Part shown: positions 27,127 to 36,378 of the stretch, one piece after another
How positions within the stretch are numbered: position 1 is the first letter of the stretch
Layout: the number at the start of each line of letters is the position of its first letter
Source of the DNA: Streptomyces sp. NBC_00433
GTDB lineage: Bacteria; Actinomycetota; Actinomycetes; Streptomycetales; Streptomycetaceae
DNA: 64,000 nucleotides
Direction of reading: 5' to 3'
NCBI GenBank assembly: GCA_036015235.1
Contig: CP107926.1
Location: forward strand, 7,546,001-7,610,000
Program-made: the position numbers and the translations under genes
Notes under the pieces: generated by a model
What the model was told of the DNA's origin: nothing
Seen by the model: only the letters and a program-made list of their open reading frames with translations
Databases searched by the model: none

Positions 27127-28359
27127 TCAGCGGGCGGGCTCGACCCGGCCCGCGACCTCGCCGAGGCCGACCCGCACACCGCCGGGACCGGGCGCGGTCG
27201 CCCTGATGACGACCTCGTCGCCGTCCTCAAGGAAGGCCCGGCTGCTGCCGTCCGGCAGCTCCACCGGCTGCTCGCCGCCGCGGGTCAGCTCGATCAGCGC
27301 GCCCACGCTGTCCGCGGCCGGCCCGCTGACCGTGCCGGAGGCGAAGAGGTCGCCGGGGCGAAGGCTCGCCCCGTTCACCGTCATGTGCGCCACCATCTGC
27401 GCGTAGGTCCAGTACATCGCGGCGAAGGGCGGCCGGGAGACCGTGTGCCCGTTGAGCCGCAGCTCCATAGCGATGTCGAGGCCGCAGGGCGGCCGCACGG
27501 CGCTGTCGTCGAGATAGGGGAGCAGCGGGGTGTCACGCGCCGGCGGGGCCGTCCTGGCGTGGGCCAGCGCCTCCAGCGGGACCACCCACGGCGAGACCGA
27601 CGTGGCGAAGGACTTCCCGAGGAAGGGCCCGAGCGGCACGTATTCCCAGGCCTGCACATCGCGCGCCGACCAGTCGTTGAGCAGGCACACCCCGAAGACG
27701 TGGTCGTCCGCGTCGGCCATCGCGACCCGCGAGCCGCGCTCGGAGGCGCCGCCCACCACGAAGCCCAGCTCCGCCTCGACGTCCAGCCGCAGCGAGGGCC
27801 CGTACGACGGCGCCGCCTCGCCCGCCGCCCTTCGCTGCCCGCACGGCCGCACCACGGGGGAGCCCGACACCACGACGGTGCCCGCCCTGCCGTGGTAGCC
27901 GATCGGCAGGTGCTTCCAGTTCGGCGTCAGCGGGTCCGCCCCGGCCCGGAAGATCCGGCCGACATTCACCGCGTGGTGCTCCGAGGCGTAGAAGTCGACG
28001 TAGTCGGCGACCTCGAAGGGCAGTTGGAGCTCCACCTCGGCGAGCGGCACCAGCAGCGGCCCGACCGCCTCGCGGTACGCCTCGCCCGTCAGCCACGCGG
28101 TGAGCGCCGTCCGCACCCGGGTCCAGGCCGGGCGCCCCGCGGCCAGCAGCGGGTTCAGCACCGGCGCGGCCAGCAGCTCCGCGACCTCGGGCGGCGCACC
28201 CGCCGCCCGTGCCGCGGCCCCCGCGTCCAGCACCCGGTCGCCGTAGCGGACCCCGATGCGCGGGCGCGGTTCCGCGGCGGTGCGGAAGACCCCGTAGGGC
28301 AGGTTGTGCGGCCCGAAAGGATCGTCGTGCGGCACGGTGAACGGGCTCTCGGTGCTCAA
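27127..28359 (-). CDS. fahA: fumarylacetoacetase
   Basis: 410 residues from a TTG preceded by GGAGG. It hydrolyses fumarylacetoacetate to fumarate and acetoacetate, the last step of tyrosine/homogentisate catabolism. Family features: HNLPYGVF near the N-terminus, metal-site segment DFYASEHHAVNVG, NWKHLPIGYHGR, an EAELGF acidic pair, and LLNDWSARDVQAWEYVPLG followed by GPFLGKSF. Length is normal for the family. The other homogentisate genes are not here. Because L-fucose oxidation also ends in an FAH-family hydrolase, it could be confused with that enzyme, but these motifs are those of true fumarylacetoacetase. Confidence 0.92.
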   Translation of the reverse strand: MSTESPFTVPHDDPFGPHNLPYGVFRTAAEPRPRIGVRYGDRVLDAGAAARAAGAPPEVAELLAAPVLNPLLAAGRPAWTRVRTALTAWLTGEAYREAVGPLLVPLAEVELQLPFEVADYVDFYASEHHAVNVGRIFRAGADPLTPNWKHLPIGYHGRAGTVVVSGSPVVRPCGQRRAAGEAAPSYGPSLRLDVEAELGFVVGGASERGSRVAMADADDHVFGVCLLNDWSARDVQAWEYVPLGPFLGKSFATSVSPWVVPLEALAHARTAPPARDTPLLPYLDDSAVRPPCGLDIAMELRLNGHTVSRPPFAAMYWTYAQMVAHMTVNGASLRPGDLFASGTVSGPAADSVGALIELTRGGEQPVELPDGSSRAFLEDGDEVVIRATAPGPGGVRVGLGEVAGRVEPAR

Positions 28360-28529
28360 CGGACCTCCAGTGCGGGGCGGCGCGGCCGCCCCGAGACTAC
28401 CGGCCGGGGCCACCGCCGGGTTTGGAGCTGCCCGCAGGTCAAACGTAAAGTTCGCCGGGAGACCCGGGGCGTACCCGGGCTGCCCCGGGACCCGCGAGGA
28501 CCCGGGCGGACAGGGAGAGCAGCGGCGGG

Positions 28530-30008
28530 ATGACGGCGACAATCCAGGACTTCCACGACCTCGGACCGGAGGAGGACGCGCCCGGCATCGACCCGGCACG
28601 CCTCGAGGTCTGCCTGGCCGTGCTCGCCGAACTCGACGAGCTGCCCGTCGACCACCCCGACGCCATCGCCGTCCGCCGCGCCACCGCCGGCGTCTACCGC
28701 ATGGTCAAGCAGCGCCGCCGCCAGGAGCGCAGGGCCGCCAAGACCGCCAACGACAAGGCCGTGACCGAGGCCACCGCCACCGGCGCCGCCGACCGCATCG
28801 ACGACGAGACGCTCGGCATCCAGTTGACCGCCTCGGTCAGCACCGAGATCGCCGGCATCCTGGAGCGCCCCCGCTCCTGCTACGTCTGCAAGACCCGCTA
28901 CGTCGAGGTCGACGCCTTCTACCACCAGCTCTGCCAGGACTGCGCCCGGGAGAACCGGGCCAGGCGCGACGCCCGCACCGACCTGACCGGGCGCCGCGCC
29001 CTGCTCACCGGCGGCCGCGCCAAGATCGGCATGTACATCGCGCTGCGGCTGCTGCGGGACGGCGCGCACACCACCATCACCACCCGCTTCCCCAGCGACG
29101 CCGTCCGCCGCTTCAAGGCCATGCCCGACAGCGACCGGTGGATACACCGGCTCAAGATCGTCGGCATCGACCTGCGCGACCCCGCCCAGGTGGTCGCCCT
29201 CGCCGACTCCGTCGCCGCCGACGGCCCGCTGGACATCCTGATCAACAACGCCGCACAGACCGTACGCCGCTCCCCGGGCGCCTACCGCGAACTGGTCGCC
29301 GCGGAGGCCGCCCCGCTGCCGGCCGGCGAACTGCCCGCCACCGAGGTCTTCGGCGCCTTCGGCAGCGGCGCGCAGACCGCCGCCGCGCTGCCCGCCCCCC
29401 GCGGCGAGGCGCTCACCGCGCAGGACGTCACCGACCTCGCGCTGGTCAGCGGGTCCGCCTCGCTCGCCAGGATCGAGGCCGGCACCGCCATCGACGCCGG
29501 CGGCCTGGTGCCCGACCTGGACGCGACCAACACCTGGGTGCAGACCGTCAGCGAGGTCGACCCGGTCGAGCTGCTCGAAGTCCAGCTGTGCAATGTGACC
29601 GCGCCCTTCGTCCTGGTCAGCCGGCTGCGACCGGCAATGGCCGCGGCGGCCGCCCGCCGCAAATACGTGGTCAACGTCTCCGCCATGGAGGGCCAGTTCT
29701 CCCGCGGCTACAAGGGTGCGGGCCACCCGCACACCAACATGGCCAAAGCCGCGCTCAACATGCTCACCCGCACCAGCGCGCAGGAGATGCTCGACACCGA
29801 CGGCATCCTCATGACCGCCGTCGACACCGGCTGGATCACCGACGAGCGCCCCCACCCCGACAAGATCCGCCTCGCCGCCGAGGGCTTCCACGCCCCCCTC
29901 GACCTCGTCGACGGCGCCGCACGCGTGTACGACCCGATCGTGCGCGGCGAGCAGGGCGAGGACCTCTACGGCTGCTTCCTGAAGGACTACGCCCCCGCCG
30001 CGTGGTGA
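28530..30008 (+). CDS. SDR-family protein with N-terminal zinc-ribbon-like module
   Basis: 492 residues, about twice a normal SDR. A helical N-terminus (about 1-110) precedes a two-CxxC module (CYVCKTRY ... CQDCAREN, near 117-140) that probably binds zinc. The Rossmann domain follows: LLTGGRAKIGMYIAL (TGxxxxIG), NNAAQ, and VNVSAMEG. The usual YxxxK catalytic pair is altered: the Lys is in HTNMAKAALNML but the place of the Tyr is Thr. A conserved family with this form exists, so this is probably not decay. The nucleotide is likely NAD(P); substrate unknown. Divergent from fahA, with a 170-base gap. Confidence 0.78.
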   Translation: MTATIQDFHDLGPEEDAPGIDPARLEVCLAVLAELDELPVDHPDAIAVRRATAGVYRMVKQRRRQERRAAKTANDKAVTEATATGAADRIDDETLGIQLTASVSTEIAGILERPRSCYVCKTRYVEVDAFYHQLCQDCARENRARRDARTDLTGRRALLTGGRAKIGMYIALRLLRDGAHTTITTRFPSDAVRRFKAMPDSDRWIHRLKIVGIDLRDPAQVVALADSVAADGPLDILINNAAQTVRRSPGAYRELVAAEAAPLPAGELPATEVFGAFGSGAQTAAALPAPRGEALTAQDVTDLALVSGSASLARIEAGTAIDAGGLVPDLDATNTWVQTVSEVDPVELLEVQLCNVTAPFVLVSRLRPAMAAAAARRKYVVNVSAMEGQFSRGYKGAGHPHTNMAKAALNMLTRTSAQEMLDTDGILMTAVDTGWITDERPHPDKIRLAAEGFHAPLDLVDGAARVYDPIVRGEQGEDLYGCFLKDYAPAAW

Positions 30009-30104
30009 CCCCGCCGCGGCCTGGACAACCGGTGGCCCCCGCGGGCCGCCCGCGGTGGCCATGGCCCGATGGACGACGGGACGTGCGTGACGGGCGGGAC
30101 GGAC

Positions 30105-30705
30105 ACGGCGGAGGGCGACCGGGCGCCGGCCCCGGCCCGCGACGGGAGTGCGCGCGGACTGGCTGGCCGGCGGTGCCCGGCGCCCTGCGGGCGGCCGTCG
30201 AGGACCGCCTCGGGGCGCGCGTCGCCGCCGCCGAGACGCGGCGCGGCGGCTTCCCGCCAGGAGTTCGCCGCCAGGCTGCGGCTCGCCGACGGGCGGCGGG
30301 CCTTCGTCAAGGCCGTCAGCGAGGCGCGGAAGCCGGAAAGCCCCGGCATCCACCGCACGGAGGCCGCCGTCGCCCGCGCCCTTCCCGCGCGGGTGCCCGC
30401 CCCACGGCTGCCCGCGTCCTTCGACCAGGACGGCTGGGTGGCGCTGCTCTTCGAGGACATCGACGGCCGCACCCCCGCGCAGCCCTGGCGCCCCGCCGAA
30501 CTGGCCCGCGTCATGGCAGCGGTGGGCGAACTCGCCGCCCTCCTCGCCCCCTGCCCGATCGACGTACGGCCCGTCGCCGAGAAGCGGGCCGCGGCCTTCC
30601 ACTCCTGGCGCACGATCGCCGCGGGCCGCGACGACGTGGCAGGCCTCGGCCCCGCCCCTCCCAGGCGGCCCAGGGCCGGGCGGCCGCCTCGCGGACTGAC
30701 GGCCG
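30105..30705 (+). pseudogene. aminoglycoside-phosphotransferase-family gene, frameshifted and truncated
   Basis: Pieces of one APH/kinase-like protein are spread over frames: a start-like RADW at 30148, then WPAVPGALRAAVEDRLGAR and RRGGFPPG in another frame, then FAARLRLADGRRAFVKAV, PGIHRTEAAVARALPARVPA and GWVALLFEDIDGRTPAQPW in a third. At least two indels, near 30160 and 30260, separate them. The similarity stops soon after AAFHSWRTIAAG, before the catalytic HGD loop and metal site, so the C-terminal half is deleted. A small-molecule kinase gene that has been lost. Confidence 0.7.
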
Positions 30706-30765
30706 TCCGCGTGGCGCGGGGTGTTCCGGCCGGGGCGCCCCGACCCGCCCCGGTACGCTCGGCCT

Positions 30766-31203
30766 GTGCCCAGCTTCACGGTCGAACGCCGTACGGCGCT
30801 GCCGCCGGTCGAGGCGTGGCGGCGGCTGACCGCGTGGGAGAAGCACACCGCCACCGTGCCGCTGACCCGTATCACCGTGCTGACCCCGCCCCCTTCCGGC
30901 GCCGGCACGGTCTTCGTCGCCCGCACCGGTCCGGGCCGCGCTTCCTTCGCCGACCCCATGCGGGTCGCCGTGTGGCAACCGCCCACCGCCGGCGGCGGCC
31001 CCGGGCGGTGCCGGCTGGTGAAGACCGGACGGGTCGTCACCGGCTGGGCCGAGATCGCCGTACGCCCCGACGGCGCGGGCTCCGCCGTCCGCTGGGAGGA
31101 GGACCTGCGGCTGCCCTGGCTGCCCCGGGCCTTCGACGGCCTCACCCGAGGCGCGGGACGCCTGGTCTTCTCCCGGGTCGTGGACACCCTGCTGGCCGGC
31201 TGA
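30766..31203 (+). CDS. SRPBCC family protein
   Basis: 145 residues. The pattern SFTVERRTALPPVEAWRRLT at the start, a central GAGTVFVARTGPG and a late WEEDLRLPWLPRAFDG fit the START/SRPBCC helix-grip fold, which binds hydrophobic ligands. The GTG at 30766 is eight bases after TACGCT, with no ribosome-binding site, so a leaderless transcript is likely. Ligand and pathway unknown. Confidence 0.75.
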   Translation: MPSFTVERRTALPPVEAWRRLTAWEKHTATVPLTRITVLTPPPSGAGTVFVARTGPGRASFADPMRVAVWQPPTAGGGPGRCRLVKTGRVVTGWAEIAVRPDGAGSAVRWEEDLRLPWLPRAFDGLTRGAGRLVFSRVVDTLLAG

Positions 31204-31299
31204 CAGGTTGCCACCGGTGCTCCCGATGAATTCCGCGCACCACACCGGTCTGCCCCCGTGAGGCACACACCGGTGCCCGACCCGAGCAGAGGCGGAAGC

Positions 31300-31695
31300 A
31301 TGCCCAGCAAGATGTTCGTCAACCTCCCGGTGAAGGACCTGCCGGCGTCCAAGGCCTTCTTCGAGGCCCTCGGCTTCACCTTCGACCCGGCCTTCACCGA
31401 CGAGAGGGCGGCCTGCATGGTCGTCGGCGAGAGCAACTTCGTGATGCTGCTGACCGAGGCCTACTTCACGTCCTTCACCGGCCGCCCGGTCGCCGACACC
31501 TCCACGACCACCGAGGTGATCGTCGCGGTCTCGCAGGACACGGTGGACGCGGTCGACCGCATGGGCGCCGCCGCGTCCGCCGCGGGCGGCAAGCCCGCCG
31601 AGGCCACGCAGGAGGCGTCCCCGATGCACACCCGCGCCTTCCACGACCTCGACGGCCACCTGTGGGAGATCTTCCACATCCCGTCGACGTCCTGA
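31300..31695 (+). CDS. VOC family (glyoxalase-like) protein
   Basis: 131 residues in the beta-alpha-beta-beta-beta VOC arrangement: MFVNLPVKDLPASKAFFEAL at the start, a hydrophobic NFVMLLTE strand, and the late AFHDLDGHLWEIFHI with the Glu that is usually a metal ligand. It belongs to the extradiol/glyoxalase-like group often annotated as lactoylglutathione lyase relatives; substrate unknown. The start lies after GGCGGAAGC, a weak site. It stands alone before a repeat-rich region. Confidence 0.88.
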   Translation: MPSKMFVNLPVKDLPASKAFFEALGFTFDPAFTDERAACMVVGESNFVMLLTEAYFTSFTGRPVADTSTTTEVIVAVSQDTVDAVDRMGAAASAAGGKPAEATQEASPMHTRAFHDLDGHLWEIFHIPSTS

Positions 31696-31789
31696 CCCGG
31701 CCCTCCCAACGGACGGGCCGCCGATCCCCGCGCCCCTGGAAAACGCTCACCCTCCAGGGGCAGACCCTGGGCGCAGGAGGACGCAGGCC

Positions 31790-31915
31790 AATAGGGGCGC
31801 GGGGAACTGCGCGCCCCGCCGAAGAGGCGGGAAAGAAGGCAACGCCACAGCAAGTGGCACCCAGCCCAGGGGCGCGGGGAACGGCGCGCGCAGCCCCCAC
31901 CGGGGGAAAGGTGAC
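31790..31915. repeat. Streptomyces intergenic repeat, GGGGCGCGGGGAACTGCGC family
   Basis: GGGGCGCGGGGAACTGCGCG starts at 31795 and a diverged copy GGGGCGCGGGGAACGGCGCG at 31870. They flank CCGCCGAAGAGGCGGGAAAG (a short hairpin) and CAAGTGGCACCCA. The same block, in nearly the same order, occurs at 61574-61680. This is the common streptomycete intergenic repeat. No transposase or coding frame. Confidence 0.75.
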
Positions 31916-31974
31916 CGCCCACCGCGAAGGGCAGCCGCACTCGCGGCAGGGGTGCCCGACACGGTCGGAAATGG

Positions 31975-32004
31975 TTGACGATGTGCCATATGGATGCTTA
32001 TCGT
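31975..32004 (+). promoter_or_regulatory. probable housekeeping promoter of the multicopper oxidase gene
   Basis: TTGACG at 31975-31980 and TATCGT at 31999-32004, separated by 18 bases, match the -35 and -10 pattern of HrdB-type promoters. A CCATATGG palindrome lies in the spacer (31986-31993) and might bind a regulator. It is about 30 bases upstream of the start codon. Confidence 0.55.
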
Positions 32005-32033
32005 CGAGCGCGCCCACCCCCAGAGGAGCCCGC

Positions 32034-33788
32034 ATGCCGCAAGGCCCGTCCCGCCGCTCGCTGCTCACCGCCGGAGGCCTCGGCGCCGCCGGTGTCCTGG
32101 GCGGGCTCACCGCCCCGAACCTCCTCACCGCCAGCGCAGCGGCACCGGCGGACGCGCTGACCTTCGCCTCCCCCCAGCTGACGCCGTATGTGGACGAACT
32201 GCCCGTACCCCCCGTGCTGGCGGGCGACCGCACCATCGCGATGGGGGAGTCCGCGCACCGCTTCCACCGGGACCTCGGGGTCGCGAAGACCTGGTCGTAC
32301 GGCGGGCAGCCGTATCTCGGGCCGACGGTCGAAGCCCACCAGGGCGTACCGCTGGCCCTGACGTTCAGCAACGGCTTCGCCGGCGGGCACCTGTTCGCCG
32401 CCGACGTCGATCCGACGCTGGAGGGCGCTTCGGAGCTGGACCGGACGCAGCCGCGCACGTCGGTGCATGTGCATGGCGCGGTCACCCCGCCGGAGGCGGA
32501 CGGGCACCCGGAGAACACCTTCCGGCCCGGCGGCAGCATGACGTACCGCCATCCCAACGGGCAGGACGCGGCCCACCTCTGGTATCACGACCACGCGATG
32601 GGCATCACCCGGCTCAACGCGGTGGCGGGCCTGGCCGGCATGTACCTGCTGCGGGACGCGTACGACACCGGCGCCGCCGGCAATGCGCTGGGGCTGCCCA
32701 GCGGCGAGTTCGAGGTGCCGCTGACGCTCGCCGACCGCCGTTTCGGGGCCGACGGGTCGCTGAATTTCCGTACCACCCGCAAGGTGCCGCAGGGGCACTG
32801 GGAGGGCGGGATGTTCGGCGACCTGATGACGGTCAACGGGGTGGTGTCGCCGTATCTGAAGGTGGCCCGCGGCCTCTACCGCTTCCGGGTGCTCAACGCC
32901 TCCAACGCCCGCGCCTACCGCCTCTTCTTCGGCAACCGGATGTCCTTCTGGGTGGTCGGCACCGACGCGGGACTGCTCGACGCGACCGCCCGCACCACCT
33001 CCGTACGGCTCGCGCCCGGCGAACGCCTCGACCTCGTCGTGGACTTCGGCTCCCTGGCCGCCGGCGACCACGTGGACCTGACCAACGACCAGCAGGAGTC
33101 ACCGGAGGTGGTGGCCGCCACCGGCGTGGTGCCGCCCGCCGACATCATGCGCTTCGTCGGCACCGGCGTCCGCGGCTTCACCGGCTCGCCGCCCACCGTG
33201 CTGCGCGGCGCCGCGGGCCTGTCCGCGGCGCTGCCCGCCATGCCCGCGCCCGGCAGCCTCCCGCGCCGGATCGTGACGCTGACCTCCGCGATGTCCGCCG
33301 GCTGGCCGTTCGCCGGGATGATGATGAACAACCTGCGGTACGACGACGGGCCGACGCTCACCCCGCGGCAGGGCACGGCCGAGGTGTGGGAGTTCGTGAA
33401 CACCTCCTCCCAGGCGCACCCGATGCATCTGCACCTGGTGCACATGCGGATCGTGGACCGGCAGCGCTTCGACGTGGCGGCCTACCGCAAGGCCAACCCG
33501 CGCCCGGAGCCCGGCACGATGTGGGCGCCGTCCCCCGACGCGTACCTGCTGGGGGCCGCGCAGCCGCCGCCGGCCTGGGAGGCGGGCGCCAAGGACACGA
33601 TCGGCTGCCCGCCGGGGACGGTGACCCGGGTGCTGGTCCGCTTCCCCGCGGCGGCCGACGTGGGCTTCGACCCCGACGCGTCCTTCACCGCGGCGAGCGG
33701 CGCGTCGCTCCAGGGCTACGTGTGGCACTGCCACATCCTCGACCACGAGGACGACTGCATGATGGCCCGCTACCGCATCGCGGTCTGA
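32034..33788 (+). CDS. multicopper oxidase, Tat-exported
   Basis: 584 residues from an ATG after GAGGAG. Twin-arginine signal (SRRSLLTAGGLGAAG) then three cupredoxin domains. All four copper-site histidine clusters are present: SVHVHG, HLWYHDHAMG, HPMHLHLVHM and the C-terminal VWHCHILDHEDDCMM with the Cys-His-x3-His type 1 site and Met ligand. Most like phenoxazinone synthase / bilirubin oxidase / CotA relatives; it should oxidise phenols or metals with reduction of oxygen to water outside the membrane. A clear promoter lies just upstream. No copper-transport genes adjoin it. Confidence 0.92.
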   Translation: MPQGPSRRSLLTAGGLGAAGVLGGLTAPNLLTASAAAPADALTFASPQLTPYVDELPVPPVLAGDRTIAMGESAHRFHRDLGVAKTWSYGGQPYLGPTVEAHQGVPLALTFSNGFAGGHLFAADVDPTLEGASELDRTQPRTSVHVHGAVTPPEADGHPENTFRPGGSMTYRHPNGQDAAHLWYHDHAMGITRLNAVAGLAGMYLLRDAYDTGAAGNALGLPSGEFEVPLTLADRRFGADGSLNFRTTRKVPQGHWEGGMFGDLMTVNGVVSPYLKVARGLYRFRVLNASNARAYRLFFGNRMSFWVVGTDAGLLDATARTTSVRLAPGERLDLVVDFGSLAAGDHVDLTNDQQESPEVVAATGVVPPADIMRFVGTGVRGFTGSPPTVLRGAAGLSAALPAMPAPGSLPRRIVTLTSAMSAGWPFAGMMMNNLRYDDGPTLTPRQGTAEVWEFVNTSSQAHPMHLHLVHMRIVDRQRFDVAAYRKANPRPEPGTMWAPSPDAYLLGAAQPPPAWEAGAKDTIGCPPGTVTRVLVRFPAAADVGFDPDASFTAASGASLQGYVWHCHILDHEDDCMMARYRIAV

Positions 33789-33833
33789 GCCGGGCCGATT
33801 GCCGGGGTCCTGCCCCGGCCGCATGCTGGAGGT

Positions 33834-34856
33834 ATGGCGCTCGACGGGACGGCGCGGATGCGCGGCTGGGCGGTCGGTACGCCGGGGCCGGCCGGCGGCG
33901 GGCCGCTGGTGCCGGTCGACCGTACGATCGGCCCCCCGGGCCCTGGCGAGCTGCTGGTCGACGTCGAGGCGTGCGGGGTGTGCCGTACCGACCTGCACCT
34001 GGCCGAGGGCGACCTGCGACCGCACCGCCCGAAGACCGTCCCCGGGCACGAGATCGTCGGCCGGGTGCTCGCCGCGGGCGAGGGCGTGACCCGCTTCGGC
34101 GCGGGAGACCGGGTGGGCGGCGCCTGGCTGCGCGGCACCTGCGGGGTCTGCCGCTACTGCCGGACGGGCCGGGAGAACCTGTGCCCCTCCTCCGTCTACA
34201 CCGGCTGGGACGCCGACGGCGGCTTCGCCGACCGCACCCTGCTGCCCGCCGACTACGTCTACCCGCTGCCCGGCGACGCCGACCCGGCCCGGCTCGCGCC
34301 CCTGCTCTGCGCGGGCATCATCGGCTTCCGCGCCCTGCGCCGCAGCGACCTCCCCCCGGGCGGCCGGCTCGGCATCTACGGCTTCGGCGCCTCCGCCCAC
34401 CTCGCCGCCCAGGTCGCCCTCGCCGACGGCGCCACCGTCCACGTACTGACCCGCTCACCGGCCGCCCGCGACCTCGCCCTGTCCCTGGGCGCGTCCTCGG
34501 CACGCGACGCCTACGACGAACCGCCCGAGCCCCTCGACTCGGCCATCCTCTTCGCCCCGGTCGGCGACCTGGTCCCGGTCGCCCTCGCGGCCCTGGACCG
34601 CGGCGGAAGCCTCGCGGTGGCCGGCATCCACCTGACCGACATCCCCCCGCTGAACTACCAGCGCCACCTCTTCCAGGAGCGCGACCTCCGCAGCGTCACG
34701 TCCAACACCCGCGACGACGGCGCCGCCTTCCTGTCGACCGCCACCCGCATCGGCCTCCACCCGACAGTGACGGCCTACCCCCTCGACGCCGCCCCCCGCG
34801 CCCTGACCGACCTCGCCGCCGACCACGTGAACGGCGCCGCCGTACTGCTGCCGTGA
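33834..34856 (+). CDS. zinc-dependent alcohol dehydrogenase (AdhA-like)
   Basis: 340 residues of the MDR superfamily. Catalytic zinc ligands in EACGVCRTDLHLAEGD and PGHEIVG; structural zinc four-Cys loop CGVCRYCRTGRENLC near 103-117. The Rossmann motif is GIYGFGASAHL, with Phe-Gly-Ala instead of the usual GxGxxG, a common variant of AdhA-like enzymes. Should interconvert alcohols and aldehydes with NAD(P). It follows the multicopper oxidase gene in the same direction after 45 bases; co-transcription is possible but no shared pathway is evident. Confidence 0.9.
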   Translation: MALDGTARMRGWAVGTPGPAGGGPLVPVDRTIGPPGPGELLVDVEACGVCRTDLHLAEGDLRPHRPKTVPGHEIVGRVLAAGEGVTRFGAGDRVGGAWLRGTCGVCRYCRTGRENLCPSSVYTGWDADGGFADRTLLPADYVYPLPGDADPARLAPLLCAGIIGFRALRRSDLPPGGRLGIYGFGASAHLAAQVALADGATVHVLTRSPAARDLALSLGASSARDAYDEPPEPLDSAILFAPVGDLVPVALAALDRGGSLAVAGIHLTDIPPLNYQRHLFQERDLRSVTSNTRDDGAAFLSTATRIGLHPTVTAYPLDAAPRALTDLAADHVNGAAVLLP

Positions 34857-34898
34857 TATGCCACAGGGACCAACGGGGATGCGGAGGGTGGGGAGCTG

Positions 34899-35510
34899 AT
34901 GGCAGAGCTGACCGGGGTGGTCTTCGACACGGTCGACGTGGAGGCGCTTGCGCGGTTCTGGGCGGCGGCGCTGGGGTGGCCGGCGGACGCGGACGGGAGC
35001 GCCGTACGGCCGCCCGGAGGGGGCGTGGAGCTGCGCTTCAGGGCGGGCGGGCGACCCAAGCGGGGGAAGAACCGGCTGCATCCGGATCTCGCGGGCGGAC
35101 CGGACGAGGTGGCGCGGCTGCTGGGGCTCGGCGCCGTGCGGGCGGACATCGGGCAGGGTGAGGTGCCGTGGGAGGTGCTCGCCGATCCCGAGGGCAACGA
35201 ATTCTGCGTGCTGCCCGAGCACCGCGGTCCCGCGGGAGCCCGGCTCGTGCACCTGTGCCTGGACGCGGCGGACCCGGACACGCAGGGGCCCTTCTGGGCG
35301 GCGGCGACCGGCTGGGCGGTGGTGGAGCGCGCCGCGTGGGGCGTATGCCTGCGCGACCCGGCCCGTACGGGCCCCGCGCTGGTGATGGGCCCGCCCGCCA
35401 CCGCGAGGACCGGCCCCAACCGGCTGCGCTTCCTGGTCGCCGGGGACGGCCCTGCCGCCCTCGCCGACCCCGAGGGCAACGAGTACGAGGTCGCGCCGGC
35501 CACGGCCTGA
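34899..35510 (+). CDS. two-domain VOC family protein
   Basis: 203 residues made of two similar halves: TGVVFDTVDVEALARFWAAA opens the first and ARLVHLCLDAADPDTQGPFW the second, each closing with a DPEGNEF/DPEGNEY strand (near 95 and 195). This duplicated glyoxalase-like fold is common in actinobacteria and uncharacterised. Preceded by GGAGG near 34884 and 43 bases downstream of the alcohol dehydrogenase. Confidence 0.85.
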   Translation: MAELTGVVFDTVDVEALARFWAAALGWPADADGSAVRPPGGGVELRFRAGGRPKRGKNRLHPDLAGGPDEVARLLGLGAVRADIGQGEVPWEVLADPEGNEFCVLPEHRGPAGARLVHLCLDAADPDTQGPFWAAATGWAVVERAAWGVCLRDPARTGPALVMGPPATARTGPNRLRFLVAGDGPAALADPEGNEYEVAPATA

Positions 35511-35545
35511 GCAGGCACCCTGAGCCGGGCCGCAGGCCGTCGGAC

Positions 35546-36310
35546 TCAGCCGGTGGGAACCGTCTCGTGCAGGAAGGCGAGCAGCAGGTCCGTGACCGTG
35601 GTGGGGCGTTCCAGGCTGGGAAGGTGGCCGGCCCAGGGCAGTTCGAGGTGGCGGGCGTCGGGCAGCAGGTCCGGCAGTTGGGCCGCGATCTGCCGGAAGG
35701 CCGCCAGGTCGCGGCCGCCCGAAAGAGCGAGGCAGGGTGCCTTGACCGCCGACAGGCCGACCTCGATCCCGATGCGCCCGGCCCCCTCGGGAGCCGCCAG
35801 CTGCACCTCGAAGGCGTGCCGCTGCATCGCGCGCACCTCCTCCCGGACCGCCTCCTCGGCGTCCGGGCCCAACCACGTGTCCACGTTCAGCTCCACGGCC
35901 CCCGCGACATCGCCCGCCGCGAGCAGCGCGTCCTCCCGCTCGCCGAACGCCCGCAGCTCGTCGGTGGGTTCACGTCCGGGCTGCCCGGCGCACAGCAGCG
36001 CCAGGGCGGACACCCGGTCCGGTCGGCGTGCGGCGATCTCCAGGGCGACACGTCCGCCGTAAGAGGAGGCGACCAGCGCAGTCCGCTCGACGCCGAGGGC
36101 GTCCAGCAGGTCCAGTACGTCCTCGGCGTCGTTGTGGCGCCGGTCCGGCAAGGGGCTCAGGCCGAAGCCCCGGAAGTCGCAGCGCACCACCCGGTATCCG
36201 GCGTCGACCAGGGCGGGCCACTGCCGGTCCCACATCCTCCGGTCGCATACCGCGGAGTGCAGGAGAACCAGCGCGGGACCGTCCCCGGCCGCGTCGTAAG
36301 CAAGAGTCAT
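35546..36310 (-). CDS. alpha/beta hydrolase
   Basis: 254 residues with a clear alpha/beta hydrolase fold: LVLLHSAVCDRRMW (oxyanion region, Ser replacing the common Gly), CDFRGFGLSP, nucleophile elbow VASSYGGRVA (Ser near 94), acid strand CLALSGGRDL, and the catalytic His in LPWAGHLPSLERP. Length is typical of esterase/haloperoxidase-like members. Substrate unknown. The start ATG is at 36310; the frame runs on into the tRNA gene upstream but that part cannot be coding. Confidence 0.88.
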   Translation of the reverse strand: MTLAYDAAGDGPALVLLHSAVCDRRMWDRQWPALVDAGYRVVRCDFRGFGLSPLPDRRHNDAEDVLDLLDALGVERTALVASSYGGRVALEIAARRPDRVSALALLCAGQPGREPTDELRAFGEREDALLAAGDVAGAVELNVDTWLGPDAEEAVREEVRAMQRHAFEVQLAAPEGAGRIGIEVGLSAVKAPCLALSGGRDLAAFRQIAAQLPDLLPDARHLELPWAGHLPSLERPTTVTDLLLAFLHETVPTG

Positions 36311-36351
36311 GCGGAAGACCCTAGGCGGGCGAGTGATCTTTGAAAACAGAA

Positions 36352-36373
36352 AAACCCCTGCTCGGAGGGGTTT
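36352..36373 (-). terminator. terminator of the tRNA-Leu gene
   Basis: Arms AAACCCC and GGGGTTT around an eight-base loop, followed on the minus strand by TTCTGTTTTC, a rare U-rich tail for this genome. It is six bases beyond the CCA end of the tRNA. Confidence 0.8.
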
Positions 36374-36378
36374 CCTGC

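Noticed and set aside
27127..28359. Fumarylacetoacetase as the missing fucose-pathway hydrolase
   Set aside because: Full-length true fumarylacetoacetase motifs, 25 kb from the cluster and without the ATACATCGGA site; kept only as a remote possibility.
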